Source of the DNA: Antitrichia curtipendula
Lineage: Eukaryota; Streptophyta; Bryopsida; Hypnales; Leucodontaceae
DNA length: 64,000 nt
Assembly (NCBI GenBank): GCA_951230915.1
Contig: OX579633.1
Coordinates: forward strand, 4,526,001-4,590,000
Direction: 5' to 3'
Position numbers and translations under genes: made by a program. Positions 36,604 to 48,775 of this stretch are shown one piece after another. The number at the start of each line of letters is the position of its first letter. Position 1 is the stretch's first letter. Below the pieces are notes generated by a model that searched no databases, was not told the origin of the DNA, and worked only from the letters and a program-made list of their open reading frames with translations.

Positions 36604-37850
36604 TGTTGGCGAACTTCGGGCAACGGTTTTAATCACGGTTATCTAAAGTCCATTCGAAGACTTCGCCATTCGACCGATTAGAGTAACAAGTACAGAAATA
36701 AACCCTTTGTGAAATCCGTTACAGAACCCCTGCAACACGCAAAGAAGAGTGATTCCGGAAGAATGTTCTAACTCTTCTCGGTCGACTCTTCTCGAGAACG
36801 GATAACTAAGCTCACCAAGTCCTTTTACAAAAGCCTCATGGAACCTCCAAACAAGCCTGATTCCGTCTATAGGATCTATAGGCTCGACTCTGTTCGAGAA
36901 TGGATAGCTAAGCTTATCAAATCTTCCCCGCAGATTGCAAGAAACTCATGAAACCTGCAAACAAGCGTGAATCCCGCTGAAGTCGATACTGTCGAATCTC
37001 CTGAAAAACTGATGATTCGCGCCTGAAGTTCAAGAGGCGCAAAATGCACCACATTTAAGAGATCATACAGAAGAACAGACGCCCGATGATCATTCCCAGT
37101 CAGAAAAATTCCTCCGATACGAACTCTCCGAATTCGTCTCCCTGTCTAGACTCCGCACAGATTCAAAATCTACCTACTGACGCCACCTTTCAAACCACTC
37201 ACGAAAGAGCTACCGAATCACCTGCACCGACCAAACCATACAAATGAACTCCAATGTAGCAAACACACCAAGATGGCGCTAACTGAACAGAAAGATTTTC
37301 AGATATCGACTTGAGGGGAGATCTAAGTTATTTACAACAAGCGCAGCTTAAGAAATGGATACAATCACAATCCCCGGAAGGACAATAGGAAGAACAAGAA
37401 ACAACAGATACACACACTCTACAACGGTTCCTGTGATAATGAAGGGCCGCCACGGCTACAGTCTCTAGAACAAGAAGGCCATCAAACCTCGAGCCCCGTG
37501 CAAGTGGCTAGTCAAGGCGACGACAGACAGGGCACCCCAAAAGATGCTTTACCATCGTCATCTTCCCCAGTTCCGTCCCCAGCTTTAATACAGACGCCTC
37601 TAATATCACATCCTTTGTTCTCTAATGTCACCAAACCCTAGGGAATTTCACCCTGTGTAATTCATACATCCAGGAAGGCGGGCTTTACACCGTTAGGTGG
37701 AAACTCTCTCCTCCTACCGTACGTGGAGGTCTGATTCGGCACTCATTCAGCATTCAAGTGCCAAAATTGAATTTCTATGTCAGATTCTCAAAGGTCTACG
37801 TCACCTCACTCCATTCACAAGATGACATGTGGCATTTTTTTATACAAAAA
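36604..37850 (-). promoter_or_regulatory. Probable 5' untranslated and promoter region of the zinc-finger gene
   Basis: The sequence stays GC-richer (near the level of the exons) for about 1.2 kb and then drops to AT-rich DNA at about 37850. This suggests gene-proximal sequence. A telo-box-like AAACCCTAG lies at about 37634. No core promoter or transcription start can be placed. An intron in the 5' untranslated region is possible. Confidence 0.4.
36782..36995. repeat. 112-bp diverged tandem duplication upstream of the zinc-finger gene
   Basis: TCGACTCTTCTCGAGAACGG at 36782 and TCGACTCTGTTCGAGAATGG at 36894 begin two units. Both continue with ATA(A/G)CTAAGCT, a CATG(A/G)AACCT block and CAAACAAGC(C/G)TGA. 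A third, weaker start (TCGATACTGTCGAATC) lies at about 36984. The units are about 80% alike by eye, so the duplication is not recent. Confidence 0.7.
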
Positions 37851-38572
37851 TAACATCATTTCTGCTAGATCTGACCTTCACTTAGAGTACCTTCAATCTG
37901 GTTACCCTTCCTACGTAATCAGATTGAGTTGTATTATTTTTTAATTTTAATTCCATTGTCCATTTTATAGAGGGAAAAAAATGAATTCCCACCTTGTTTT
38001 GTTTATATGGTATATGTTTAGATATTGTACTACTAAATGCAATGATGTGATTGGTTGAGTGATAAATATTGTTTAAGATGTTTAGAATGGGAGATTTGGG
38101 AGGGGGATAATTTGTTATGAATTGTTGTGAAGAATTGATTGATTGTTGTCTCTTATGCTTCAACACCAATTTGAAACTTACTAAGAGAGCCAATTCGAAA
38201 GGAAGCAATTGAGACAATAGGGTTTCAAAGGTCTACATATTTCTAGTTTATTTTTAGAAAAGCCTAAGAGATTGGAAATTGTTGATGACCAAATTAAGAT
38301 GTAAATGAGAGCCTTCATTCATTTTTGAAATCCCTTAGTTTTAAACTATTGCTATCACAACTCACCATGTCTCAAAAAATTGTATGTGAATGTAATTATT
38401 ATAATCTTGACAAGTGTAAAAAGAATCTTAGACTATTGATTTGATACTTGCAACCTCAAATAATTGCTTAGAGACAATTTTTTACTTACAAAATTATCAA
38501 TTCTCACAATAAGGTAGGTTGAAAACACAATCCAATTCCATACCCAAGTCCCAAAATTATCTCAAGGTACAT
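37851..38572. other. Intergenic AT-rich DNA, nothing recognised
   Basis: No gene. The 111-codon minus-strand frame at 37882-38217 is low-complexity (Ser, Asn, Ile, Lys) and has no domain. Confidence 0.4.
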
Positions 38573-39457
38573 TTGGGGTTATGTAGGCTTATGTGATCTC
38601 AATTTTGGACATGATTTTTTGAATTTTTTTTTAAGATAGAAAAACACATTAGCTTTGTGGAAATATAATTCATATTTCAATTGGTATTTGGGAGCAAAAG
38701 TCATGCCATTTGAGCCCAAAAAATAATTCACTAAGCAAAACAAAACAAAATTTTCATTTAAATAATAATAATAATCTTTAAATTTATTTATTATAGATTT
38801 TTGTTTTTGTCTACATGGAATGTTTTTATTCATTCCATTTCCATTAGTGATGTGAAAATTATGGAGCTTTTTGTTTTGCGTAAGACCATTGTATCTTCTT
38901 GAGAAGATAACTTTGGAGAGTTATTTTTTAACTCAATTTTGATAATTTAAAAAAGAAAGTTCCATAATGTTCAATTTTGTTGCTAGAACAATCTCACCAT
39001 TGGCATTAGTGTGTGTCAATTCCATCTTTAAACTGTTAACAATCAAGTTATTCCTTCTATTTATACCTACCTCTATTTAACAATTTTTTAAAGAACACAA
39101 ATCAAGTTTCTTTTATAACTGAATTCCTTTGGATTCTCAACTTGATTCTTTGCAATAAAAATTTCTTACCTCTAACTTTGTAGTGCAATATTTAAAGCTA
39201 ATATGTTCAAAGTCTGACATTTTAGTCACACAAGGTACAAAAAGAACATCTTTTCTTTAATTCAAATGCAAATATCTTGCAATCTACGCACTCCATGTCT
39301 CTAAAATAATTTCTACACATTCTTATATTAGTCCAGTGCAATATCCTACAATTACATTTTTTTAATAAATTCAAGCTTTTTGCTTTTTGCAATAGAAATG
39401 GTAGTTTTGAGTGTTTCTTGATGGAAAAAAATGACCTTGGGGCTTTCAAAGGGCTAA
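38573..39457. mobile_element. TTAA element, family R, eroded copy
   Basis: The interior matches family R (CAAGGTACAAAAAGAACATC, GCAAATATCTTGCAATCTAC, AATAGAAATGGTAGTTTTGA). The right end is an eroded GGGGCTTTCAAAGGGCTAA. The left end near ACATTTGGGGTTATG is uncertain. Flanking TTAA is not preserved. Confidence 0.5.
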
Positions 39458-39590
39458 AAGGTTGTATAATTATAGAATGTCAATCTAAGATTGTTTAGTA
39501 TTGGTACTCCAACAATAAAATGTCTTGGACAGTCATAGATTAACATTCTATAATGCATGCACTTAGTTTCTTTTGACAGTATAATTGTCT

Positions 39591-39836
39591 TAGAGCATCG
39601 CCTTCCATTCTTCCAAAACAAGGCTTGGAAAATGGACTGGCCCGTGCCTAGTAGCTCCCGACTTGCTTTTGTCCTACATGTATTTCAGGCCTCAAGGACA
39701 TGCCAAAGCAAGACAATCCAATGCATTGACTAGGCATAATCATGATTAAAAAAATATAAAAAATGACCCACAAACAAATAAGCGGACAAGAGTAAAACAT
39801 GACTCAATGAGCATAGTGGGGGATGCTCTCGTAGCA
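39591..39836. repeat. Possible short inverted-repeat element (TTAGAGCATC ends)
   Basis: The left end TTAGAGCATCGCC and the inverted right end CGAGAGCATCCCCC share GAGCATC(C/G)CC. Similar TTAGAGCAT starts occur at 4477 and 12599. The terminal match is short, so the boundary is tentative. Confidence 0.3.
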
Positions 39837-40004
39837 TTTGGAGAGAGAATTGTGGTGTGACTGGGCTCTTTTTGTCCCTCCCCAAGTTTGCGGTGGACCA
39901 CTTTTTCTTGGCCAACCATGCACAAGCTTGGATTGAGGAGCTTCCCAATGAATGCCCTTACACTAATCTACCTCACTTACTAAAGAACCCCAATAACTTA
40001 TTAA

Positions 40005-40689
40005 TCCCTAAGCGCTCTGATATTCCATTTCTGGATCATGAACAAATTTAAATTCTTGGTTCTTTTTCATTTTGCTTGGATGAAGGTCATCCTAATTTGT
40101 GGAGATACTTTATAAAGATGTTGTGCTATCTAAAGGTTGGATTTAGTGTTACAAGAGTACATATTTTTCCAAAATTATAAATGTGGAAGAATGTCAAGTG
40201 GTTGACCAAGCCAAAATTGTATTGACTCTATTTCAAAACTAAATTTGCAAAAATGAAGACACAGATTTTTAAGAACACAAAAATTTCAAAAAGAATCACC
40301 ATGTCAAGGGAACCTCATTCCAAATGCATTCCAACAAATTTCATTCAAAAAATGATAATATTTTGCTAGTGATTGAATTTAGAAGGAATTCTGAAATTTC
40401 TCTTTCAAAACTTAAAAAAAATAATATTTGTGATAGCATTGGTGAATCTAACCATTAATGTAATTACACCTAATTTTGACACTTAAAACAACGTTACATT
40501 CTAAAATCTTACGCAATTGTCACTTTGTAGTATAGGTACCTTGAAACTAACGATATCGATGAAATTTACAACTCATAATCTACAACCTTTTATTTATATG
40601 CGAATTCTAAAACATTCTTCCAAATAATACTTTATGATGATTTTTCCTAGATCGTCAATTCTGGAGAGAAGACTCTTGATGTTTAGGGA
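40005..40689. mobile_element. TTAA element with TCCCTAA ends (685 bp)
   Basis: TTAA (40001-40004) then TCCCTAAGCGCTCTGA, and TCTTGATGTTTAGGGA then TTAA (40690-40693). Ends invert as TCCCTAA. The right TTAA is shared with the next element. No coding capacity. Confidence 0.65.
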
Positions 40690-40693
40690 TTAA

Positions 40694-40979
40694 AGTAGGG
40701 ATCTGTAAAAGCAACCTCTAACACAGAGGTACATTTTACTTCCTTCAATGTACCAACGCTGGACATTTCAAGAGGGGGGCGCTTCTAGAAACCATTGCAT
40801 TTCAACTTCAGAAATTTGTAACTAATTCCACGAAAGTCCATAAAATATGAAACAGCTTGGATTAGATGCCCATTCCATTTTTCTTCCTATTAAAATTTAC
40901 TGAAAATTGTTTCAAAGAGTTTAGCTTCCCTGAAAATGCAATCAGCTCTTAAAGGGTTTATTTAACAGCCCCCCCTACC
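40694..40979. mobile_element. GGTAG-type TTAA element, family 1, copy 3 (286 bp)
   Basis: Starts AGTAGGGATCTGTAAAAGCA directly after TTAA (40690-40693) and ends AACAGCCCCCCCTACC directly before TTAA (40980-40983). It is homologous to 3994-4294 but about 15 bp shorter near the left end. It is the only family-1 copy with a perfect TTAA on both sides. Confidence 0.85.
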
Positions 40980-40983
40980 TTAA

Positions 40984-41734
40984 CGTAAGCCTCCAACGAT
41001 CACTTCGAGCTGTGTGCCATTCAATAGGAATAGGTGTACTTGCCCTCGAGTAGTGAAGAGGCTAATCCTGCTAATCCCAGAGCTAATCTCAATTAGCGGA
41101 GCCTGATTAAGTTAGCGACGGGAGTAGTCGGGGAGGGGCAGAGGCCGGCTACTTATATCTCGATATAATTAGAGCTCAAAAGAACGATCAACAACAATAG
41201 GATGCTTGCTTTTCTTTTTTTCTTTTTTCCGTCTTTTTTACAAGCTTTTTTCTTTTTCTTTTTTGAAATGCTTTTTTGTAAGCACATACTAGTACTCTAA
41301 TTTTGGGTGCGCCCAGCTCAATGGGACATGAGAAGCCTGGGAATAGTAGTGCCCATGGGTGGAGTTGATTTGTCATATGATTCATGAATCTTGCTTTTTC
41401 TTGGGTCAGGCGGAGAAGTAGCCCGAAGGAAGGGGGTCCTTCCAGCAAATAAGCAAACTGCATCTGCAAGCTTAGTGGCTCTCGGCTTCCAGGGTTTATT
41501 ATTAAATTAAAAACAAAACAAAGGGGGAGCTATAGTTGAACCTGGCTCTTTTTTTCTTCTCTTTTTGGTGTCAGGGATACAATCCTCACTTTCGCTCTAG
41601 TTTCCTCATCATTACCTTACCTCAGGATTTTCATTATATCCTGATCAGAAAAAACAACTAGGCGTGTTGGTTGGGTTGGGTTGGGTTGGGTTTGGGGAAA
41701 GTTTGGGGGAGGGTGTGGTGTTTTTAAAATCAAT
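40984..41734. other. GC-richer island without a gene; possible organelle-derived insertion
   Basis: From about 40985 to 41470 the sequence is clearly richer in G and C than both neighbours (for example CGACGGGAGTAGTCGGGGAG near 41116, GGCGGAGAAGTAGCCCGAAG near 41410). It contains purine/pyrimidine runs and ends in a GGGTT-type short repeat at about 41671-41695. The texture resembles plant mitochondrial intergenic DNA. The 93-codon minus frame (41188-41469) ends in a Lys-rich run from the T/C tract and has no domain. Origin unproven. Confidence 0.3.
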
Positions 41735-41738
41735 TTAA

Positions 41739-42662
41739 CCCCTAAAGTTCCTTGACTAAATTTTTATCAAAAATGCTCCAAAACTGCCATTTCTAGTACA
41801 AGTACCAAATTTTTGAAAAATATCATTTATGGACTCATGTAACCGTAGGATCTTGTAGTACTCTGGTTTGAGAATATGTGGAAAAAATTTCAGAAATTTC
41901 CATTGTGTAGATTGGAAGATATTAGCGTTTGAAGTGGCAAAAGTCCTTTTTTTGGCCCTGCAAAAAACCAGGCAGCTAGACTTCACAAGGTCAGATTCTT
42001 ATGAATTTTTTTTTTAAATGGTTGTGCTTCTTTGGATTCATTCTTCAGGGCAATTTGGCTACATGCTTGAAAATTTTCAGATTATTTGGAATTGCACAAC
42101 ATATAGGAAAAAAATAGTAAGTAGAAAGAAGTAGAGAATGGATCAAAACACTAAATTGTTAAGAACTTAATTATGGAATTGAAAAATGCCAATTCCAATG
42201 GTTGCAATGTTGTAATAAACAATCTACATCCTACAATTTTATTTTTTTGAAAAATATTGAAAATTGAGTGAAATAAACAACTTCAAAGTTTATTTTAGAG
42301 TGAACAATCCATAATTGCCCGCAAACTAAAAATCCTCATAACGATTGACTCATTGATCAAAATGGAATGATTCAAAGCTTTCCACGTATATATAAATCTA
42401 ATAAAACTATTTCAAATTTTTATTTTTGGAAAAAGTGACTTTTTCTTATCAGCCCAGACTGCCCGAGTTGAGAAACAAACAACATATTCAGCTATAACTT
42501 TTGACTCCTATTTCCAAATGTCATGAAATTTGGTGCATATGAAAGATATTCCTTGTTCCCACCTTCTATAAACATTTCAGCCCAAAATATGCAAATCTCT
42601 AGTCACAAGTACCTGCCCAAAATTTCTATGTTGCCAAAAAACGCATGTTAGTCCTTTAGGGG
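41739..42662. mobile_element. TTAA element, family P (924 bp)
   Basis: TTAA (41735-41738) then CCCCTAAAGTTCCTTGAC, and TTAGTCCTTTAGGGG then TTAA (42663-42666). It contains the common core (GTAGGATCTTGTAGTACTCT, GAGAATATGTGGAAAAAATT, AAGATATTAGCGTTTGAAGT) and the family-P middle (CTTCACAAGGTCAGA, ACTGCCCGAGTTGAG). Reading frames inside are short and not conserved as protein. Confidence 0.8.
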
Positions 42663-42666
42663 TTAA

Positions 42667-43305
42667 AATAGAATTGATGCTACAGACCTTGTAACATTCC
42701 TGAGGCTCCAATTTTTTTTTCACAAAGTGAACTCCTATATGAGCAAGGCACATTTTGGGCATGAATTGTGGAAAAAACAAATTGCCAATTTGTAGGGCAA
42801 TGAGAAAAAAATGAAAGAACTTATTTTTTCCCTCCAAATTCAACCATACAAATTTGTAATAGACTACTATAAGAATGTGTAAGAAAAAAATTCAGAAACT
42901 TTGATTGCATGGATTGAGAGATTACATTGTTTGAAATTAGGAGAATTTTATTTTTTTTACCATGCCCAACATGAGGAGTTAAAGTCTAAAATAAGATTTT
43001 TATACTACACATGGATTTTTATTTTTTTACATTTGCATCTTCTATTATGTAAGTTACATACTTGCCAAATTTCAAAAGTAGAAGCTAAAGGAGTTTTATA
43101 CATGTTGCCTGAGCTACCAATAAAGTTTAGGGTAGGTTAACTTTTGATGCATGCACTTGATCAAATATTAAATTACATTTCCACCAAGAAAATACATGTT
43201 AATACCTTGTATCAAAATTTTGTGAATACCTAACCCAAATTGACTTCGTGTGTAATCACCCAAGATTTTTTGTATACATTGAACAATCACTTGGTCTTTG
43301 AGGGG
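42667..43305. mobile_element. Remnant with one TTAA end
   Basis: The right end is GGTCTTTGAGGGG then TTAA (43306-43309). The interior has an eroded form of the common core (AGAATGTGTAAGAAAAAAAT, GATTGCATGGATTGAGAGAT). No matching left end was found. Confidence 0.45.
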
Positions 43306-43309
43306 TTAA

Positions 43310-44270
43310 AGGTTGGTGCACATATAATAGGTCATTAATTACAACTAAATATCATTATTATTATAAAATATATAATAGTTTAATTATATCTTATTGATAA
43401 ATTGAAAAAATATTTAAATGCATTTTTATTATGTATTGATTGGACATTGTATGAATAATATATGAGCTCTCAAAGTTGATTGTTTATAGATGTATGGTAA
43501 TCAATATTAGACATTTATAGAATTTAATGTTTTAATTGTATACATCATGTGTAATCAACATCTCTTTAAAATAATGAATTGGGGTCCAAATGTAGGTATT
43601 ACATTTGAAACAATGTTGATTGTGGGTGTACATATATACAAATTTTATGACATACATAACATTCATGAGTTGTGAGAGCAGCTGCCTTGCCTCTAACGGA
43701 ATGATGTGGAATATTTCACACCCCACATTAGCTAATAAGCCACGCGTCGGAATATGTCAGTGTGTAAGGAGTTGACTTAGTGGATGAAGACTTCAGAGAG
43801 GCAAAGGCTACCTCTTTGAAGGCTCTTGAATGTTATGTAGTTTGAATGCATGACAAGTGTTCTTTAATCAGTAATAGTATGACAAGGTTGTAACATCGTT
43901 TAGTAGTATTGCAAGAGTTGCTCAGTCTACCACAAATTTCATGTATTGATTGTGCAATGAACGTTGTTGTGGAATCCCAAGTGAACATAATATTACCCTA
44001 AAGGTCCAAACACTATTTTGGAAGGCAATATTGCGATTTGGAGCAGCTCACTACAAACAAATTTTTTATTTTTTTTCTTAAATTTTTTCATATAACATGT
44101 GCCCGAGCAGTAGCTTTAAAGCCCAATAATTTTCATAATTTTTTATTACATGGTCAAAAGTTTATTGTACGACAAGTAATTTTCATTGTTCAACGGACAA
44201 TTCAAAAAATTCTTTTAAAATCCCTTTTAAAAAAATAAAAATTCGAAATTGATTTTTTATATTTATACTA
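43310..44270. other. Intergenic AT-rich DNA, no gene recognised
   Basis: A segment at about 44010-44080 (GCGATTTGGAGCAGCTCACT) resembles 3188-3220 (GCGATTTTGGGCAGCTCACT), so both carry part of a dispersed repeat. Nothing else was recognised. Confidence 0.35.
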
Positions 44271-44922
44271 GCGGTTGGAGCTTGCTATGCTATGCAATCA
44301 TTGTTAGAATTTTATTAAAATTTTTATGTATTAGATAAAATGCAGAGCAAAAAATTCAATAAATCTTCAAATAAAAATTACTAAAATCTTTGTATAATTT
44401 TGTTTATAAGTAAGAATATATTGAAATGTACAATAGAAATTTAAAGAATGATGAATGAAACATATGCAATGGTGAATACTGTAAAAGATACACATTTATT
44501 GTAATGCATTCAAAAGTTGACTCAATTGTTACGAGCAATGGCAACCCAAAATCTCAGTGAATTGAAAAGAAAAACTTGTAAATTTCAAAAACTTAATGAA
44601 CAACTTAATTGTTGTGAAATCCAAAATCGCTTCAATTGAATAAATTTCTCAAATCATTTGGTAGTAGCAATATAATTTTGAAACCATAAAAGCTATAAAA
44701 GTGATATTATAGAGGTGATTGCAATCTACTACTCTATTTCTGTAATATAACATTGTGTGAATATTATTTTTATGTATGCATGATTGAAAATATTTTTACA
44801 AAATATTAAAATTAATTATTTCAAAGACTTATTGAAATCATTATCATGCATTCTATTCAAATATATCAAAATTTTACTAATATGTGATACAATGAATGCG
44901 TAGCATAGCAAGCATGAGCCCC
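44271..44922. mobile_element. Inverted-repeat element (about 650 bp, arms at least 33 bp)
   Basis: The left end runs through GCTTGCTATGCTATGCAATC. The right end inverted reads GCTTGCTATGCTACGCATTC. The arms continue with looser pairing for perhaps 80 bp (TTTATTAAAATTTTTATG against CAAAATTTTACTAATATG). No clear target duplication. This family does not use TTAA. No coding capacity. Confidence 0.7.
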
Positions 44923-47725
44923 TATTATTAATGGTAGCATTTGTGATATTACAGAGGGAATTATGATTTTAGTAGTATGATAGTATGTAAAAAGCTTTTA
45001 ATTGTTCCATTTTGATCAATGAAATGAAAGTTATGAAGAGTTTTAGTTTGTGGATAGTTACGTGTTCCCTACTCTAAAATAAACTTTGAAGTTCTTTATT
45101 GAACTCAATTTTCAATGGAATTGACTGGAAAAAACAAAAACAAAATATCCCTTAGATGTAGATTGTTTATTACAACATTACAATCATTGGGATCGACATT
45201 TTCCAATTCCATGACTAAGTTCTTGATATTTTTAATCATTCTCCACTGCCCTACTTACTACTCCAAATGATATAATTTATGTGTGTTGTACAATTCCAAA
45301 TCTTACTGACACTGGAAGCTCAACATTCTTATTGGTAGGGTAATGTACATTCTTAAAGTAAATATTTATATAGTGTAACATGTCGAGAAATTAGTGAGGG
45401 GCAACCTAATTTAATTTAATTCCACTAGTTTAGTGCAATGCCGGTAGCGATTTACAACGCAGGCTTGTGAACACTTTGACGGTTCAGTTGGCAATGGCTG
45501 CAAGAGTTTAATTACTTTTAAGAGTTTAATTATGTGAGTGATTTAACTTAGATTTTACCATGAAGAGTACATGATCTTTGGCAGATTACTAAGATTACTG
45601 AACCCCACGTGATGAACTGATTTTAATATTAGCCAATTATGATCAAATTCACTGGTTTTAATTTCAAGTACTGCCTTTTGCACCAGTGACTGTCTAATTA
45701 AAAAAACAATCACTGCAATTTTCAAATTAAAAATAACTTCTTCAGTCACACCGATATTAGAATTATCAAAGATTTTATTTCATACTGGTATCATTTTAAT
45801 TTTATGCTGAAATGTGTGAAGAAAGTAACCATGCAATATGTATACCACCCATAATTGATCAAATAAGCAACTACATATATGATCTGGAGTAGTGCAAGGC
45901 AAAACAAAGATTTCCAGAGGTGCATCAATAGAAAATAATGATGGGGATTGAAAAAAAAATGAAAATTTTATCACTTGAACTGAAATGACTATGACATTTT
46001 GGGAGGCAAAAGGTGTGCTAGACCCATAGCCAACGTTTAGACTCTTCCAATTCCGATCATTCAAGAATTAATTTTTTTTATTCAATATTTCCTACTTTTT
46101 TCTCACTATTTTGGGACATATGTCATGAACTTATTAGTTCCAACCTTGACTAGTTAAATAAAAAACATTCTAAGCTTCAGAAATGTGATGAAAAATAATT
46201 GGACCTATTGGTTGGGAATGGGTCACTAATTAGGAATGAGTGTCTCTACCTTAATAGTAATTTAAAATGTGAGTGCTAAATATATAATTAAAATAATTAC
46301 ATTGTCTAAATCAAGATTTGCATGAGAAAAATTTGATCGAAATAAATGATTTATCCTAGTAGAAAGGAGGTAGTGGGTACCAAGTTATACTATAGGCATT
46401 GGTTTAAAAGTTTGTACGGGCATTATTATATGAGAATGTGTGAAAAAATATATGTAAATGTTTACGGGTTCATGTATGGATTGAAATATACTAGCATTTG
46501 AAGTGATTCAACAAAATTTGTATCCTATCTGAATACTTAGAATACGTTTGAAGTGACTCGACAAAATTTGTATCCTATTCAATTCACCCCTTTTGTGGAA
46601 TTCTTTTGCAATAAAGACTTTGAATGTTTTTAATAATTATTATAATAAAGATCATGTTAGGTACTTTGTGCACTAAATTTCAAGGGAGCGAAAGGGTGGA
46701 ACTTGTTCCATTCATTCTTGCTATGTCCACATGATGGGAAGATTGAAAATATATTCAAATTTTTGCAAAAAATGATCGATTGATACATATCATAATTTTA
46801 AATGACAAATATCTTCTAGATGGATGAAAAGATTCTCGCATTTTCTACTAAGGAAAAACAAAATAAAATAGTTGACTTAAAACTCTAACTCCTATTGAAT
46901 TTGAAAGGCCAATGTAGGCACTTGAGTCTAAAGGATATTTGGACAAGTTTGAAATAAAAGGTCCTAGACATTCCTAGCATATTCTTTGTTGTTCCTAATA
47001 TTTGATTTTGAGTTGTTTCTCTACAATTCTCTATCTTAATTTCCATTCCTTCTTATTTTCAGCTTTTGAACTTTGTTCCCTTCCTTTTCATTACATTAGG
47101 AGCCATTGATTTTCTAGCAACTAATTTGTTCATGGCTTTTTGATGCCATCATTGCCTTCTGCACATTAGTAATGTGCATCTTAGCACCTAATCTTAAATC
47201 TTTTTTTATGCCTCTCAAAAAGTCAAGGATTATATTTGTGTTCTACATTAGCCCTCTCCTCATTTTGTAAAAGAAAATCATGTAACTTCTTGATTATGAG
47301 TCTAATTTGTATAAAAGTTAAATCCCGCAAAATTATTAGAAAATCACACCTTTAAGTTTTTTTTAAAGCTTGCCAAAAATTATACTTATAGGAGCTTACC
47401 ACATTTTTAATTTTTGCACAATGGGATAATAGTCATTTAGTGATTAAACATAGCAATGTTGTCAAATGCAATAAAAAAAAATGAAGTACAAAAAAATATG
47501 CAAGCTAAAACATGTGTTCCCCAAAGGCCTTGCAACCTTTTAGTCTTGCACATTTTTTTCCTATTTCAAAGTAACAAGAAATGCGAAGGTCAATGAAAGG
47601 TGGAAATTGGTGACCATTAATAAAAGTACATTCAGTCTCTTTATAGATAATAGATAATACATTTTTTTAATGCAAATATTACTAAATGAAATTGAATTTA
47701 GCATTTATTAGGAATGTTGATTTTA

Positions 47726-47726
<1 letters not shown>
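44923..47726. other. Intergenic AT-rich DNA
   Basis: No supported gene. An eroded copy of the common TTAA-element core lies at about 46430-46510 (GAGAATGTGTGAAAAAATAT, ACTAGCATTTGAAGTG). The minus frame 45780-46064 carries LEIFVLPCTTPDHICSCLFD, faintly like the end of BAHD acyltransferases, but with no DFGWG motif it is not called. Confidence 0.35.
46497..46595. repeat. 50-bp tandem duplication
   Basis: TTTGAAGTGATTCAACAAAA at about 46498 and TTTGAAGTGACTCGACAAAA at about 46548. Both continue TTTGTATCCTAT. Two units, mildly diverged. Confidence 0.75.

Positions 47727-47793
<67 letters not shown>
47727..47793. repeat. (TA)n microsatellite, 67 bp
   Basis: Uninterrupted TA dinucleotides. Likely to vary in length between individuals. 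Confidence 0.98.
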
Positions 47794-47797
<4 letters not shown>

Positions 47798-48771
47798 AAT
47801 AGTATTTTATTTATAAACCATAGGTCAAGCAATATTTGACTACAAATTTCATAAAAAAGCATATTGCACCTTTATATGATTGATTTTTTAATTTATAAGA
47901 AGCTCTCTTTGATAATTCATAAATTATATATATAAACACACAGACACAAATAACAAGTTTTAGATTGTATTTCTTGATGCTAAGATTTATAATTTTATGA
48001 AACATGTGTGTAATACTTTTCATGTCTTCTTAGATAGTTAGATTGTTTAAATAGACAATAATAGGTGTTCCACCTTTGAAAAAATAGAAGATGGTAAAAA
48101 TAGATCATTCATGGCTCAATTAGATGTATAAACATAAGTGAATTAAACATTTTGAGTACAAAAGACTAAAAATCCCAAATTCCAATACTTGCAAATCAAG
48201 TTTGAATTTTTAGAAATGCCAAAAATCTTGAGGTGAAAAAATAGATTTATAGATCAAACAAACTTATTTTTTTGGCACCTTGCACTTGTTATGGGATAGT
48301 TTTATTCACCTACTTTCTCTTCAAAGTTTTACGTGATAGAGACTAAATAAATTGAGTTTGTAGCTTGTTATATGAAAAAATACTCAACCTAGGTACTTTT
48401 GGGATTAGAATTGGGCAATTTTTTGGTTGTTGAAAAGATATTGAAAAATTCATTCATTAAATTATAAAATATTGTTATTCTTGTTTCCCCCTTAAAAAAT
48501 TATATTGCATTCTTTTGGAAATTTTATGGATTTGCAAAAAAGTAGCTACTCTAAAGAAACTACTTTTTTTGTTGCACGTTGTAGCATTTTTTTACTTTTT
48601 GAGTAACAAATTTCTTCAACTTCTTCACATTTTTGTAAATGTACATCTTGCTTTCATAAATGTATGCAATGGTTTAAATCCACTATAAGTTGTTGCAATG
48701 ATTTTGTGCTCAATCTCTGTTAAAGCTAATACAAATTGTTTTGAAGCTAACATTGAATTAAACCAAAACGA
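47794..48771. other. Intergenic AT-rich DNA, nothing recognised
   Basis: No gene or delimitable repeat was seen in this interval. Confidence 0.4.
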
Positions 48772-48775
48772 TTAA

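Noticed and set aside
45780..46064. Minus-strand frame faintly resembling a BAHD acyltransferase C-terminus
   Set aside because: The DFGWG motif and the catalytic HxxxD region are absent, neighbouring sequence gives no more of the family, and the match rests on a few residues.
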